A stretch of 48,205 nucleotides of DNA from Candidatus Thermoplasmatota archaeon (GTDB lineage Archaea > Thermoplasmatota > SW-10-69-26 > JACQPN01 > JAIVGT01): positions 1 to 48,205 of the forward strand of contig DATLFM010000053.1 in assembly GCA_035541015.1 (NCBI GenBank), given 5' to 3'. Below, piece by piece: positions 15,883 to 26,800 of this stretch. The position numbers were made by a program, and so were the translations under genes. Below the pieces are notes generated by a model. The model was not told where the DNA came from. It searched no databases and saw only the letters and a list, made by a program, of their open reading frames with translations. Position 1 is the first letter of the stretch. Every line of letters begins with the position of its first letter.

Positions 15883-16901
15883 AGACGTACGCTCTCTGCA
15901 CGCTCTCGACGGGGCTCGATCCCCTGCGCCAAATCGCCGGGCAGGTCCCGCTTGCCGGCGCGATCGGCCTCACGCGGCGCCCGCCGACGGACGCCATCTC
16001 CGGCTACACGTACGTGGGCGACGCGTGCGAAGGGCTGGGGCTGCCCTTCGTGCCCGTGGAGCGCTACGCGCTCGACGATGCCGAGGACCGACGCCGCCTC
16101 CTTTCGCTGGACGTGGACCTGCTCCTCGTCCTCGGCTGGCAGCGGCTCCTGCCGGACTGGCTCCTGCAGCATTGCCGCGTCGGCGCGATCGGCAACCACG
16201 GAAGCGCCTACGGGATCGCCGGGGGACGGGGGCGATCGCCCCAGAACTGGGCGCTGCTTCTCGGGGAGCGGCGCTTCGAGATTTCGATCTTCTTCCTCGA
16301 GCCGGCCGTCGACTCGGGCCGCGTGATCGACACGCGCTCGTTCGACCTCACCGAGCACGACGACATCCGCACGTCGTACCGGAAGGCCGGCCGTTGCGTG
16401 GCCGACATGATCGTGGACAATCTCAAGAACGGCAGGATCGCGGCCCGGGAGGGGCGCGCCCAGCACGGTCCGGCGCGGTACCTTCCGCAGCGCCTGCCGG
16501 AGGACGGCGAGATCGATTGGCGCCGAACCACGCGGGAGCTCCACGACTTCGTCCGCGCGCTCACGCGGCCGTATCCGGGCGCGTTCAGCCGCTTCGACGG
16601 CGGCACGGTCTCGATCTGGGGCGCGCAGCCGTTCTCGTCCGAGCGAGGCTCGGCGGAGCCGGGGCGCGTGGTCGAACGCTTCGAATCGGGCGAGCTCCTC
16701 GTCGCCACCGGCGACGGTCTCCTCCTCGTGACCGATTACACAGCGGAGCCCGCCGACGCTTCGACGCGCGTGCGGGCGGGGGTTCGTCTCGCCTCGTGCG
16801 ATTTCCGAGCCCAGATGCGCGCCATCGTGGAGCGCCACCGCCGCAAGCATCCCGACCTGCCGCTTGCCGAGCCGATCCTCCGCCTGGCCGGCATGGCGTG
16901 A
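15879..16901 (+). CDS. Formyltransferase-family protein (sugar N-formyltransferase candidate)
   Basis: A protein of 340 residues with a formyl-transferase N domain. It shows the catalytic Asn-His (AIGNHGSAYG, near residue 108), RGRSPQNWALLLGE, and the catalytic Asp in AVDSGRVID near residue 148. A C-terminal domain (around residues 205-310) has RPYPGAFSRF, matching the OB-like C domain of methionyl-tRNA formyltransferase and ArnA-type enzymes. Archaea do not formylate initiator tRNA, so a sugar or other amine acceptor is more likely. The upstream deacetylase overlaps it by 4 bp (ATGA), which suggests deacetylation followed by N-formylation of an amino sugar in the surface glycan. That ordering is an inference. 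Confidence 0.78.
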   Translation: MKTYALCTLSTGLDPLRQIAGQVPLAGAIGLTRRPPTDAISGYTYVGDACEGLGLPFVPVERYALDDAEDRRRLLSLDVDLLLVLGWQRLLPDWLLQHCRVGAIGNHGSAYGIAGGRGRSPQNWALLLGERRFEISIFFLEPAVDSGRVIDTRSFDLTEHDDIRTSYRKAGRCVADMIVDNLKNGRIAAREGRAQHGPARYLPQRLPEDGEIDWRRTTRELHDFVRALTRPYPGAFSRFDGGTVSIWGAQPFSSERGSAEPGRVVERFESGELLVATGDGLLLVTDYTAEPADASTRVRAGVRLASCDFRAQMRAIVERHRRKHPDLPLAEPILRLAGMA

Positions 16902-16928
16902 CGGTCGCGGGCGCACGAGGACGCCGGC

Positions 16929-16936
16929 TTTATAAT
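16929..16936 (+). promoter_or_regulatory. TATA box upstream of glmS
   Basis: TTTATAAT gives an expected transcription start near 16957, leaving a leader of about 40 nt before the glmS ATG at 17000. This makes glmS one of the few genes in the window that is probably not leaderless. Confidence 0.6.
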
Positions 16937-16999
16937 GGGCGATGGCCTCCTTTGACGCGCGGCGGCCGGACGTCGGCGTCGCGAGCGCTCGGGACGACC

Positions 17000-18816
<1,817 letters not shown>

Positions 18817-18820
<4 letters not shown>

Positions 18821-20118
18821 GGTTCGGATCGAGCGGGATCCGGGGTGCGGTGGGACGCGAGATCACGCCCGAGCTTGCCCTTCGGCTGGGCCGGGCCGTG
18901 GGAACGCTGCACCGACGGATCCTCGTGGCGCGCGACACGCGCACCTCCGGGCCCATGCTCTCGCAGGCGCTTGCCGCCGGCGCACTTTCCTCGGGAGCCA
19001 CCGTCGCGGATGCGGGCGTCGTTCCGACGCCAAGCCTCGCCTTCGGCACGTCCGGCTACGACGCAGGCGTCATGGTGACGGCAAGCCACAATCCGGCGAC
19101 GGACAACGGATTCAAGGTCTGGCTCCCCGGCGGACGCGCCGCCGACGCCGCGCGGCGGCACGAGATCGAAACCTTGCTTCCCTCGCCGGCCGGCAGCGTC
19201 CCATGGATGCGCGTGGGCCAGCTTCACCTGGACCCCTCCTGCCACGAGCGGCATCTTGGGGCCCTCGTGGATCGCGTGCGGCCCGCGCGGCACGTCAAGG
19301 TCGTCGTCGATTGCGCCAACGGGGCGGCGCACGCCTTCACGCCCGAGCTGCTGCGCCGCATGGGCTGCGAGGTCGTCGCCTTGAACGCGCAGCCCGACGG
19401 GGCCTTTCCCGGCCGCGAGCCCGAGCCGCTGCCGGAGCACCTCTCGGACCTTCGCAAGGCCGTCGTCGCGACGGGCGCGGCCTGCGGCGTCGCGCACGAC
19501 GGGGACGCCGACCGCGCCGTCGCCGTCACGGAGAGAGGCGACGTCGTGCCCGGCGACGCGCTCCTTGCCCTCCTCGCCCGTCGGTCCGGCGCGCGGTCCG
19601 TCGTGGTCCCCGTGGACACGAGCCTCGCCGTGGACGACGCGCTGCCAGGCGCGACGATCCACCGCACCCGCGTGGGCGACGCGTTTGTCTCGGAGGAGAT
19701 GACGCGTACGGGATCGGGATTCGGAGGCGAGCCGTCGGGCGCCTACATCTTTCCCGAGATCTCCTTGTGTCCCGACGGGCCGCACGCGGCGGCGCTTGTG
19801 TCCGCGATCGCAAGCGAGGGCTCGCTTGCGCAAGCCGTCGCGGAGCTCCCCTCCCACCCGGTCCACCGGATCTCCATCCGCGCGCCCCGCGAGCGGATCG
19901 CCGCCGCCCTGCCGACGCTGGCGGCGGAGCTTTCGACGTGGGGAACGACGTCCACGGTGGACGGCGTCCGCGTCGAGACGAAGGACGGCTGGGTGCTCGT
20001 CCGGGAGAGCGGAACCGAGCCCAAGGTCCGAATCACGAGCGAAGCCCGAAGCGACGAGGCCGCGCGGGCGCAGCTCGACCGCGCCGCCACGCTTGTGCGC
20101 CGGATCCTTGGCGCCTAG
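18817..20118 (+). CDS. glmM: Phosphoglucosamine mutase (GlmM-like alpha-D-phosphohexomutase)
   Basis: A 433-residue four-domain phosphohexomutase. It has the N-terminal FGSSGIRG, the phosphoserine loop TASHNPATDNG (Ser near residue 91), the Mg loop HDGDADRA near 230, the sugar-binding GGEPSGAYIF near 310 and the phosphate-binding RESGTEPKVRI near 395. It interconverts glucosamine 6- and 1-phosphate. Some archaeal members also act on mannose or glucose phosphates. The glmS-glmM-glmU order makes the glucosamine reaction the main one. ATG 18817 overlaps the glmS stop by 4 bp (ATGA). Confidence 0.92.
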
Positions 20119-20127
20119 CGGGCGACC

Positions 20128-20135
20128 GTTTATTA
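20128..20135 (+). promoter_or_regulatory. TATA box of glmU
   Basis: CGTTTATT centres about 28 nt before ATG 20159, consistent with a leaderless glmU transcript in addition to read-through from glmM. Confidence 0.6.
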
Positions 20136-20158
20136 GGCCCGGCGGCCCTGCGAAGCCG

Positions 20159-21352
20159 ATGCCTCCGCGCGCCGTCGTCATCGCCGCCGGCGAGGGAAAG
20201 CGCATGCGCCCCCTCACGGCCACGCGGCCCAAGTGCATGCTGCCCGTAGCCAATCGCCCGTTGCTCGAATTTCCGATCGCCGTGCTCGCGAGCGCGGGCG
20301 TGCGCGACGTCACCATCGTCGTGGGCTACCAGGCGCACGTGGTGCGGCAGCGCATCGGCAGCGGCAAGGCCCTCGGGATCGACGTGATCTACGCCGAGCA
20401 GGCGGAGGCGCTTGGGACCGGCGACGCCGTGCGCGCGGCCGCGCCCTTTGCCGGCGAAACGATCGTGGCAAACGGGGACGTCATCCTGCCGCACGACGCC
20501 GTGGAGCGCCTGCTGCGCGCCAAGGGCAACGCGATCGCGGCGGTCGAAGTGCCCGACGCGCGACCGTACGGCGCGCTCCGGGTCTCGGGCGGCACCCTGC
20601 GAGGCATCGAGGAGAAGTCGCCGGATCCCCCCTCGAATCTGGTGAACGCGGGCCTCTACAAGCTCACGCCCTCGGCGCTCTCGCATCTCGACCGGATCGG
20701 CCGCAGCCCGCGCGGCGAGCTTGAGCTCACGTCGGCGGTGAACGCCGCCGTCGAGGCGGGGGAACCCGTCCACGTCGTGCGCCTCCAAGGCCCCTGGATG
20801 GACCTCGGGCGGCCGTGGGACCTCCTGTCGGCCAACGAGCGGCTTCTTGCAAACCTCCGCGACGACCGCGCGCAGGCCACGATCGAGCCTGGCGTGACGA
20901 TCCACGGCAACGTCCAGATCGGCAAGGGAACCATCCTTCGCGCGGGAACCTACGTGCAGGGCCCCGTCGTGATCGGGGACGAATGCGACATCGGGCCCAA
21001 CTGCTACCTTCGCGCCTCGACCGTGATCGGCAACCGCTGCCGCGTGGGGAACGGCGTCGAGATCAAGAACTCGCTCCTCATGGACGGCACGCACGTGGGC
21101 CACCTCTCGTACGTGGGCGACTCGGTGCTCGGCCACGACGTGAACTTCGGCGCCGGCACGATCACGGCCAACCTGCGCCACGACGGCCACACCATCGCAG
21201 CCAGCCATCCCGACGGCCGCGTCGACACCGGGCGGCGCAAGTTCGGCTGCGTCTGCGGCGACGGAGTCCACACGGGAATCAAGACGGCCCTGAACGTCGG
21301 CGCGGTGCTGCAGGCCGGGGCTACGACGAAGCCGGGAGAGGTCGTGGGCTAG
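20159..21352 (+). CDS. glmU: Bifunctional sugar-1-phosphate nucleotidylyltransferase/acetyltransferase (archaeal GlmU)
   Basis: A 397-residue fusion. The N-terminal nucleotidylyltransferase domain has AAGEGKRMRPLT with catalytic Arg and Lys, KCMLPVANRPLL, and the metal/base motif VANGDVIL near 105. A left-handed beta-helix follows from about residue 245, with hexapeptide turns such as IEPGVTIHGNVQIGKGTILR and LGHDVNFGAGTITAN. This is the archaeal GlmU/ST0452 layout, which acetylates glucosamine 1-phosphate and couples it to UTP, completing UDP-GlcNAc. Its position after glmS-glmM supports this. TAG 21350-21352 lies inside CTAG, shared with the stop codon of the convergent hicA. Confidence 0.9.
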   Translation: MPPRAVVIAAGEGKRMRPLTATRPKCMLPVANRPLLEFPIAVLASAGVRDVTIVVGYQAHVVRQRIGSGKALGIDVIYAEQAEALGTGDAVRAAAPFAGETIVANGDVILPHDAVERLLRAKGNAIAAVEVPDARPYGALRVSGGTLRGIEEKSPDPPSNLVNAGLYKLTPSALSHLDRIGRSPRGELELTSAVNAAVEAGEPVHVVRLQGPWMDLGRPWDLLSANERLLANLRDDRAQATIEPGVTIHGNVQIGKGTILRAGTYVQGPVVIGDECDIGPNCYLRASTVIGNRCRVGNGVEIKNSLLMDGTHVGHLSYVGDSVLGHDVNFGAGTITANLRHDGHTIAASHPDGRVDTGRRKFGCVCGDGVHTGIKTALNVGAVLQAGATTKPGEVVG

Positions 21353-21573
21353 AGGGTTTGAAGGAACTCGTCGGACGATATCCCTGCATCGTCCAAGATA
21401 CGGCGCAGAAGACCGACTTTGATGTCCCGGCTCGGATGAACTGGAACGATGACGGTTCGGCCGTTTGCGTGGCGAAGCTTGACGTGGCTTCCCCGCTGCG
21501 AGACGAGGTGAAAGCCGAATCCGCCCAGAGCGCGCAGCGGCTTCCGCGCCGGAACCGGGCGAAGCCCTGTCAA
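21349..21573 (-). CDS. hicA: HicA-like toxin (mRNA interferase)
   Basis: A 74-residue basic protein with the HicA/YcfA fold signature. It has RPVPARKPLRALGGFGF (strand and helix), then QRGSHVKLRH with the catalytic His in GSH, then IVPVHPSRDIKVGLLRRIL. HicA toxins are dsRBD-like ribonucleases that cleave mRNA and are neutralised by HicB. The start is TTG 21573, overlapping the hicB stop by 4 bp (TTGA). A weak TTG start after the antitoxin would keep toxin output below antitoxin. It shares its stop CTAG with glmU. Confidence 0.82.
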   Translation of the reverse strand: MTGLRPVPARKPLRALGGFGFHLVSQRGSHVKLRHANGRTVIVPVHPSRDIKVGLLRRILDDAGISSDEFLQTL

Positions 21574-21785
21574 ACCGAGACCTCGACGTCTTCGACCGCA
21601 ACGAACTGGGGTAGACGATCGGGCACTTCCTCGTCTTCGAGGTAGAGCGCGATCGCTTCCTTCACGTTGCTTCGAAGCTCGTCGAGCGTTTCGCCTTGCG
21701 TGTGGCAGCCTGGAAGACCGGCTACGGACGCGACGTATCCGCCGTCCGGATCCTGCTCGATGATGACCTTGAACCGGCGCATCAT
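21570..21785 (-). CDS. hicB: HicB-like antitoxin
   Basis: A 71-residue acidic partner of HicA. FKVIIEQDPDGGYVASVAGLPGC, split as KVIIEQDPDGG and VASVAGLPGCHTQGETLDE, is the HicB/UPF0150 core, followed by an amphipathic helix ELRSNVKEAIALYLE. There is no C-terminal DNA-binding helix-turn-helix or ribbon, so it is the short form and may not act as a repressor by itself. The start ATG 21785 (or the adjacent ATG 21782) lies 27 nt from a minus-strand TATA (21808-21816, CTTTATAGC), so the pair is probably leaderless. The antitoxin-first order is the common alternative to toxin-first hicAB. Confidence 0.82.
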   Translation of the reverse strand: MMRRFKVIIEQDPDGGYVASVAGLPGCHTQGETLDELRSNVKEAIALYLEDEEVPDRLPQFVAVEDVEVSV

Positions 21786-21807
21786 CGGAGCAAGAGTGGA
21801 CTCCGCG

Positions 21808-21816
21808 CTATAAAGG
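21808..21816 (-). promoter_or_regulatory. TATA box of hicBA
   Basis: On the minus strand this reads CTTTATAGC, centred 27 nt before ATG 21785. It lies in the 50-nt gap between the end of scpB and hicB, so the toxin-antitoxin pair has its own promoter although it lies downstream of the condensin operon on the same strand. Confidence 0.6.
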
Positions 21817-21835
21817 GTTTCCCGGATTCACGACG

Positions 21836-22534
21836 CTAAGCCGTCGGCGCCGTTTCCTTGGCCGTCTCGACCGTCGTCTCGACGGGCTCTTCCTTCGCAT
21901 GCTCGACCGCCACGGCCTCCGCGATGGCGGCGGCTTCGGCAATGGCGTTGCGCTCCTCGGGGCTCTTCTTGGGCGAGGGCGTGATGCCGACCTTCTGCGC
22001 AAGAAAGGTTCGGATCTGCTCGTAGTCGGTCGCCGGGATGCCGAAGTACTCGGGGAAGGCGGGGCTTGTCGTGAGGAGCTTGCTGACACCTTGGTCCCGC
22101 GCGAGCACGAGCCCGCGGGCGACAAGCTCGCCCACGTGGTCGTAGACCTTCGTGCCGATCATGTCCTTGAGCTCGCTTTGGAGGAGCGGCTGATGGTACG
22201 CGATGAGGGCGAGCGTCTTGAGCACCCGGTTGGGAATCTCCATGGGAGCAAGCTTGGCCGCGTGCGGGGCCCAGCGGGCCTTCAGCTGCATGGCCCACTT
22301 GTCACCCGCGCGCCCCACTTCGAGCGCCGTGTCCTCGCGCGCGAACTCCTCGTGCAAGCGCTTCAAGGCCCGGCGCACGTCGTCCTTGGGAACGCCGGTC
22401 GTCTCGGAGATCTCGTCGACGGCAAGCGGCCGCCCCGCGCTGAAGAGGGCAGACTCGACCACGCGTGCGTTGCGCGTCTCCTCGGACTCGGAGTCGGTCG
22501 TCGGTCCGTGCGCGCCGTCGGCGTGCTTCTTCAT
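21836..22534 (-). CDS. scpB: Chromosome segregation protein ScpB
   Basis: A 232-residue protein with two winged-helix domains. ARVVESALFSAGRPLAVDEI (around residues 23-42) and LKTLALIAYHQPLLQSELKD (around 108-127, the conserved ALIAYHQP motif of ScpB) are followed by TTSPAFPEYFGI. ScpB dimers bind the ScpA linker and regulate SMC ring closure. The C-terminal 50 residues are Glu/Ala-rich and probably disordered. ATG 22534 overlaps the scpA stop by 4 bp (ATGA), so it is the third gene of the smc-scpA-scpB operon. Confidence 0.9.
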   Translation of the reverse strand: MKKHADGAHGPTTDSESEETRNARVVESALFSAGRPLAVDEISETTGVPKDDVRRALKRLHEEFAREDTALEVGRAGDKWAMQLKARWAPHAAKLAPMEIPNRVLKTLALIAYHQPLLQSELKDMIGTKVYDHVGELVARGLVLARDQGVSKLLTTSPAFPEYFGIPATDYEQIRTFLAQKVGITPSPKKSPEERNAIAEAAAIAEAVAVEHAKEEPVETTVETAKETAPTA

Positions 22535-23898
22535 GGCGGATCACCGTGGGAGGGCGAGCTTGCGGGGGCGTCCTCGTCGGAGGGCGGGACGCGGGGAACG
22601 TTCGTGCGCCGGCTCCGGCGGTCGCTGCGCGCCGGGCCGGCGTCCGGCACGGCGGCCATCGCCGTTTGTGAAGGCGCCGGCATGGCTTCGAGCGCCATCG
22701 CGGGTTCGGCAGGTTCCGGAGGCGGCGCTTCCGTGGCGGGCGCCGCAGCGGCGGGGGAAGGCCGCGCGGCGCGCTTGCGGGCGCCCGAGTTGCGGAGCTT
22801 GATCCCTTGCGTGGGGAGGGGTCCCTCGTGCAGCAGGACGGTGCCGGGCGCGATGGGGGACTCGGCGCGCATCGGCTCGGTCGCGTGGCCGTCTCCCTTG
22901 GCGCGCTCGAGGTTCTTGAGGAAGATGGGGCCGTAGGGGAAGTTCTCCTGCCACAGCCGGATGCGCTTTCCCGCCGCGAGGAACAGGACGCTGATGAAGG
23001 AGCGCACGAGGTCGTCGCGCGTGTTGAGGTGGAGCGAGTCGAACCGGATGGGTCCGCCGTTCTGGCGGTTGATGCGCTCCCAGACGAGCGCGATCTCCTT
23101 TTCGAGGTCCTCCTTGTGGACCTTCTCCTTCACGTCCTGGCGCGAGTAGAGCTTCCACCGCTCCTTCTCCTTCTCGCGCTCGGCCACGAGCACCTGCCGG
23201 GTCTCCGCTTCGCGCTTGGCCTCCTCGAAGGCCTCGACGAGCTCGATGAGCGTCACCTTCCGGTCGCCCTTGTGCCGGATCTTCTCGTCGATGGGCGCGT
23301 GCTTGGTGCCAAGCACGGTCGTCGTGTAGGCGTAGTCGGCGTCGTCGGTGAGCCAGTCGCCGTCGGGGATCGCGTCCCACGCGTTCTCGGCCTGCTCCTC
23401 CTGCGCCTGCTTGACCGTCTCCGCCTTCGAGACGGCCGCGTCGCTTTGGAGCTTCAGGACGGACCAGGCGAGGAAGATGAGCCGGCCGGCCGTGATGAGG
23501 TCCATGTCCTTCTTCTCGCGCACGCGCTCGAGGTAGAGCTTCGAGAAGGCGAGGAGGTCGATGTCCCACGGGTTGAGGTGCTCGCGGATGACGAGCTGGA
23601 AGGCGATGGCGATGGCGCGGTCGAACGGGTGGGGAATGACGAGATGCTCGCCCTCGTTGCTCGCCTTCACCATCTCGATGTACTCGTTCACGCGTTGGTT
23701 CCCGCTCTCCTCCGAGATGAGCGCTTTGTGGAAGAGTAGGTGATTGATGACGGCGCGCTCGGCCGGGGGCGTGGCCGGAGCCGGCGGAAGCGAGGCGGGG
23801 TCGATGGGGGCGTTCACGGGGATGGTCTCGGGCGCGGCGTCGACCGAAAGCTCGGCGTCCTCGGCGGGTGGGGACTCGTCGTGGGCCTTGCGGCTCAC
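22531..23898 (-). CDS. scpA: Condensin kleisin subunit ScpA, with long disordered tail
   Basis: A 455-residue kleisin. After a 40-residue Pro/Ala-rich N-tail, the SMC-neck-binding helical region includes IPHPFDRAIAIAFQLVIREH and NPWDIDLLAFSKLYLERV, typical of ScpA. The middle linker is charged (EAKREAETRQ and onward). The C-terminal winged helix is RSFISVLFLAAGKRIRLWQE around residues 313-332. About 110 residues after this are rich in Pro, Ala and Arg, ending in an Arg/Ser stretch, and make the protein much longer than the usual 230-270. It bridges the SMC heads and recruits ScpB. GTG 23898 overlaps the smc stop by 4 bp. Confidence 0.88.
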   Translation of the reverse strand: MSRKAHDESPPAEDAELSVDAAPETIPVNAPIDPASLPPAPATPPAERAVINHLLFHKALISEESGNQRVNEYIEMVKASNEGEHLVIPHPFDRAIAIAFQLVIREHLNPWDIDLLAFSKLYLERVREKKDMDLITAGRLIFLAWSVLKLQSDAAVSKAETVKQAQEEQAENAWDAIPDGDWLTDDADYAYTTTVLGTKHAPIDEKIRHKGDRKVTLIELVEAFEEAKREAETRQVLVAEREKEKERWKLYSRQDVKEKVHKEDLEKEIALVWERINRQNGGPIRFDSLHLNTRDDLVRSFISVLFLAAGKRIRLWQENFPYGPIFLKNLERAKGDGHATEPMRAESPIAPGTVLLHEGPLPTQGIKLRNSGARKRAARPSPAAAAPATEAPPPEPAEPAMALEAMPAPSQTAMAAVPDAGPARSDRRSRRTNVPRVPPSDEDAPASSPSHGDPP

Positions 23899-26800
23899 GC
23901 GGTCACCTCGGACGTCGCCGCTTTGGGCTTGTCTTCCGGCTCGACGAGATCCTCGAGCTTCACCTCGCCCACGATGTCCGTGAATCCGGTCTCCTGCATG
24001 GTCACGCCGTAGACGTGGTCGGCCTCCTTGAGCGTGACCTTGCGGAGCGAGATCTGGAGGAACTGCGCCTTCGTGCTGTTCTCCTTCACCATCTTCGCGA
24101 TGAGCTCCGCGTTGATGCCGTCGAGGTTCTGATCGACCTCGTCAAGCACGTAGAAGGGCGAGGGCGCGTACCGCTGGATGGCGAAGATGAAGGCCATGGA
24201 GGTGAGGCCCTTCTCGCCTCCCGACAGAAGGTCGAGGCGGTAGACCTTCTTGCCCTTGGGCTGGGCCCGGATGACGAGGCCGCCCTCGAACGGCCGCGCC
24301 TCGTTCTCGAGGCGAAGCTCGGCCGTGCCGCCGTCGGACAGACGGGAGAAGATGTCGGAGAAGTTCCGGTTGATCTCCTCGAAGACCTTCATAAGGCCCT
24401 CCTTCTTCTTGACGTTGATCTCCTCGACGAGCGCGAGGAGCTCCTCCTTCTGCTGGGAGAGACGCGCCGTCTCGTCCTCGAGCTCCTTCTTGCGCGCGAG
24501 GCTTGCGTCGTGGTCCTCGAGCGCGCGCATGTTGATGGGGCCGATGCGCGCAAGCGCCTGCTCGATCTCCTTGTTGCGAGGCTTGAGCTCGTCGAGCGTC
24601 TCGCCGATCTCGGCGGGAAGCTCCACGTGCGCGTACGCCGCCCGCTCGGACTCCGCCTCGGCGAGGTCGGCCTCGAACTCGGGGATCTTGGCCTGCTGGT
24701 GGATCACGAGGTCGCCCGTGGCGTCGATCTTCTCGGCGAGCTTGGCGATCTTTCCCGCAAGGTCGACCTTGCGCTCGTAGGTGCGGTCGCGCTCCTCCTG
24801 GAGCTTTCGCGCTTCGCCGCTTTGCTGCTGCTCGACCTTGAGCAGGACCGAAAGCTCCTCGCCCTTGTCGCGGGCAAGCTTCGTCTGCGCCTCCGCCGTG
24901 CGATGGTTCTCCTCGATCGCCGCCTCGGTCGCCGCGAGGCGCTCCGTGAGCTCCCGGATGCGCTCGCCCACGATCTGGGCCTGCTTGGCGCCGGTGTCGA
25001 GCTGGCTTGCGAGCGCGCGGACGTCGTCGTTGAGCGCGAGGAGCTCATCCTGGTAGGTCGTGAGCTTCTCGGCGAGATCCTTGGCGGTGCTCTTCAGCAG
25101 GAGCTTGCCGGTGTCCTCGCGCGACGCGTCCATGGCGGCGAGCTTCTCCTCCCCGGCTCGGATGCGCGCCTCGTGCTTCTCGAGGTCGCGCCGGCTCGTC
25201 GCGAGGTCCTTCTCGAGCTTCTCGACGAGGCCCCTCTGGGCGGAGAGCTTGGCCTCGTACTCCTTGCGCCGCGCCTCGAGGTCGGTGAGTCGCGCTGCCT
25301 TTCCGGCCGTGTCGACGCCCATGCCGCGCATGGCGTCCTCGATCTTCACGATGGCCTCGCGAAGCTCCAGCAGGCGCTGCGAGAGGTGCTCCTGCTGCTC
25401 GACGGCCGCGCGCAGGCGCTTTGCGACCTTGTCGAGGTCCTCGCGGGAGGGCGCGCCGAACTTGAGCTTCGTCTGCGTGGTCTCCGTGCCGCCGGTCATG
25501 GCCCCGCCGGCGTCGATGATGTCGCCGTCGAGCGTGACGAGCCGGACGCCGCCCATGTGACGCCGCGCGACGTCGAGGTTCTTCACGACGATCGTGTCGC
25601 GGAAGACGTACCACATGGCCGCCTTGTGCTTGGCGTCGTACTGCATGAGGTCGATCGCAAAGCCGATCGCGCCCTCCTCGCGCACGGTCATGAGCGGCTT
25701 GCCCGACGGCCGGCCGGCGACCATCTTGCTGAGCGGCAGGAACGTGGCGCGCCCGAGGCGGTGCTTCTTCAGAAGCTCGATCGCCGCGGCGGCGTCGGCG
25801 TCGGTCTCCGTCACGATGGACATGAGGCGCCCGCCCGCGGCCGTCTCGAGCGCCGTCTCGTACTTCTTGTCGACCTTGCCAAGTTCGGCGATCGTGCCGC
25901 AGATGCCCTTCAGGCGACCCTCGTCGCGCGCCGCGAGGATGGCCTCGACGGCGCGCGTGTAGCCCTTCTGGAAGGACTCGGCGGCGTCGGCTTCGGCCTT
26001 GAGCTGGCTGTACTCGGTGCGGAGCTTGCGCACGACGGGCTCAAGCTCGGCCATCTGACGCGAGATCTCGCCCTCCTCCTTCTTCTGCGCAAAGTGCTCG
26101 CGCCGGAGGCTCTCGAGCTTGTCGCTTGCCCCCTTGTCCTCCTTGCGGAGCTCCTTCAGGTTCCAGTCCACGTCCTTGATCTCGAATTCGCAGGTCTTGA
26201 CGAGCTCCTGCGCGTGGCCAAGCTCCGTCGAGGCCCGCTCCACGGCCGCCGCGAGGCGGTCGCGCGCAAGCTCGGACTCGTGCACGTCGGCCTGCAGGCG
26301 CTCGTAGTCGACCTTCATGCGGGCGAGCTCGCGCTGGAGGTCGCTTGCCGTGCTGTTCGACCGCGAGACGAGGCCGCGGACCCCTTCGAGCGCGGCGCTC
26401 TTCTCCTCGGCCGCCCGCCTCGCCTTGGCGAGCTTGGCCTCGGCCTCGGCCCGCTCCTTGTCGAGCCGCTTGCGCTCCTTCTCGGTCGTGGCAAGGGCCG
26501 CCTTGGTGCTTGCGGCCTCGGCCTTGCGCTCCTGGATCTCGAGCTTGCAGTGGTTCGCGAGCTCCTCGGCCTTGGCGATCTCGACGCGCATGGCCTCGAC
26601 CTTGCCCCGAAGCTCGCGCGCCTCCTCGCCGCCGGTCGCCGCGAAGCGTTGGTCGATCTCGGCCAGGCGCGCCTCCACCGTCCCCAGCTCCTCGCGCAGC
26701 TGCGCGAGCTTTCCCTCGAGGTCGCGCTTGTCCTGCTCGTGGCGCGCGATGGCCTCGCGCGCGGCAAGGATGCCGCGGCGAGCGGCTTCGGCGCGCTTCA

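Noticed and set aside
21808-21816. Use of the TATA at 21808 in the plus direction
   Set aside because: The plus side runs into the 3' end of scpB with no start codon at the expected distance, so only the hicBA direction is supported.
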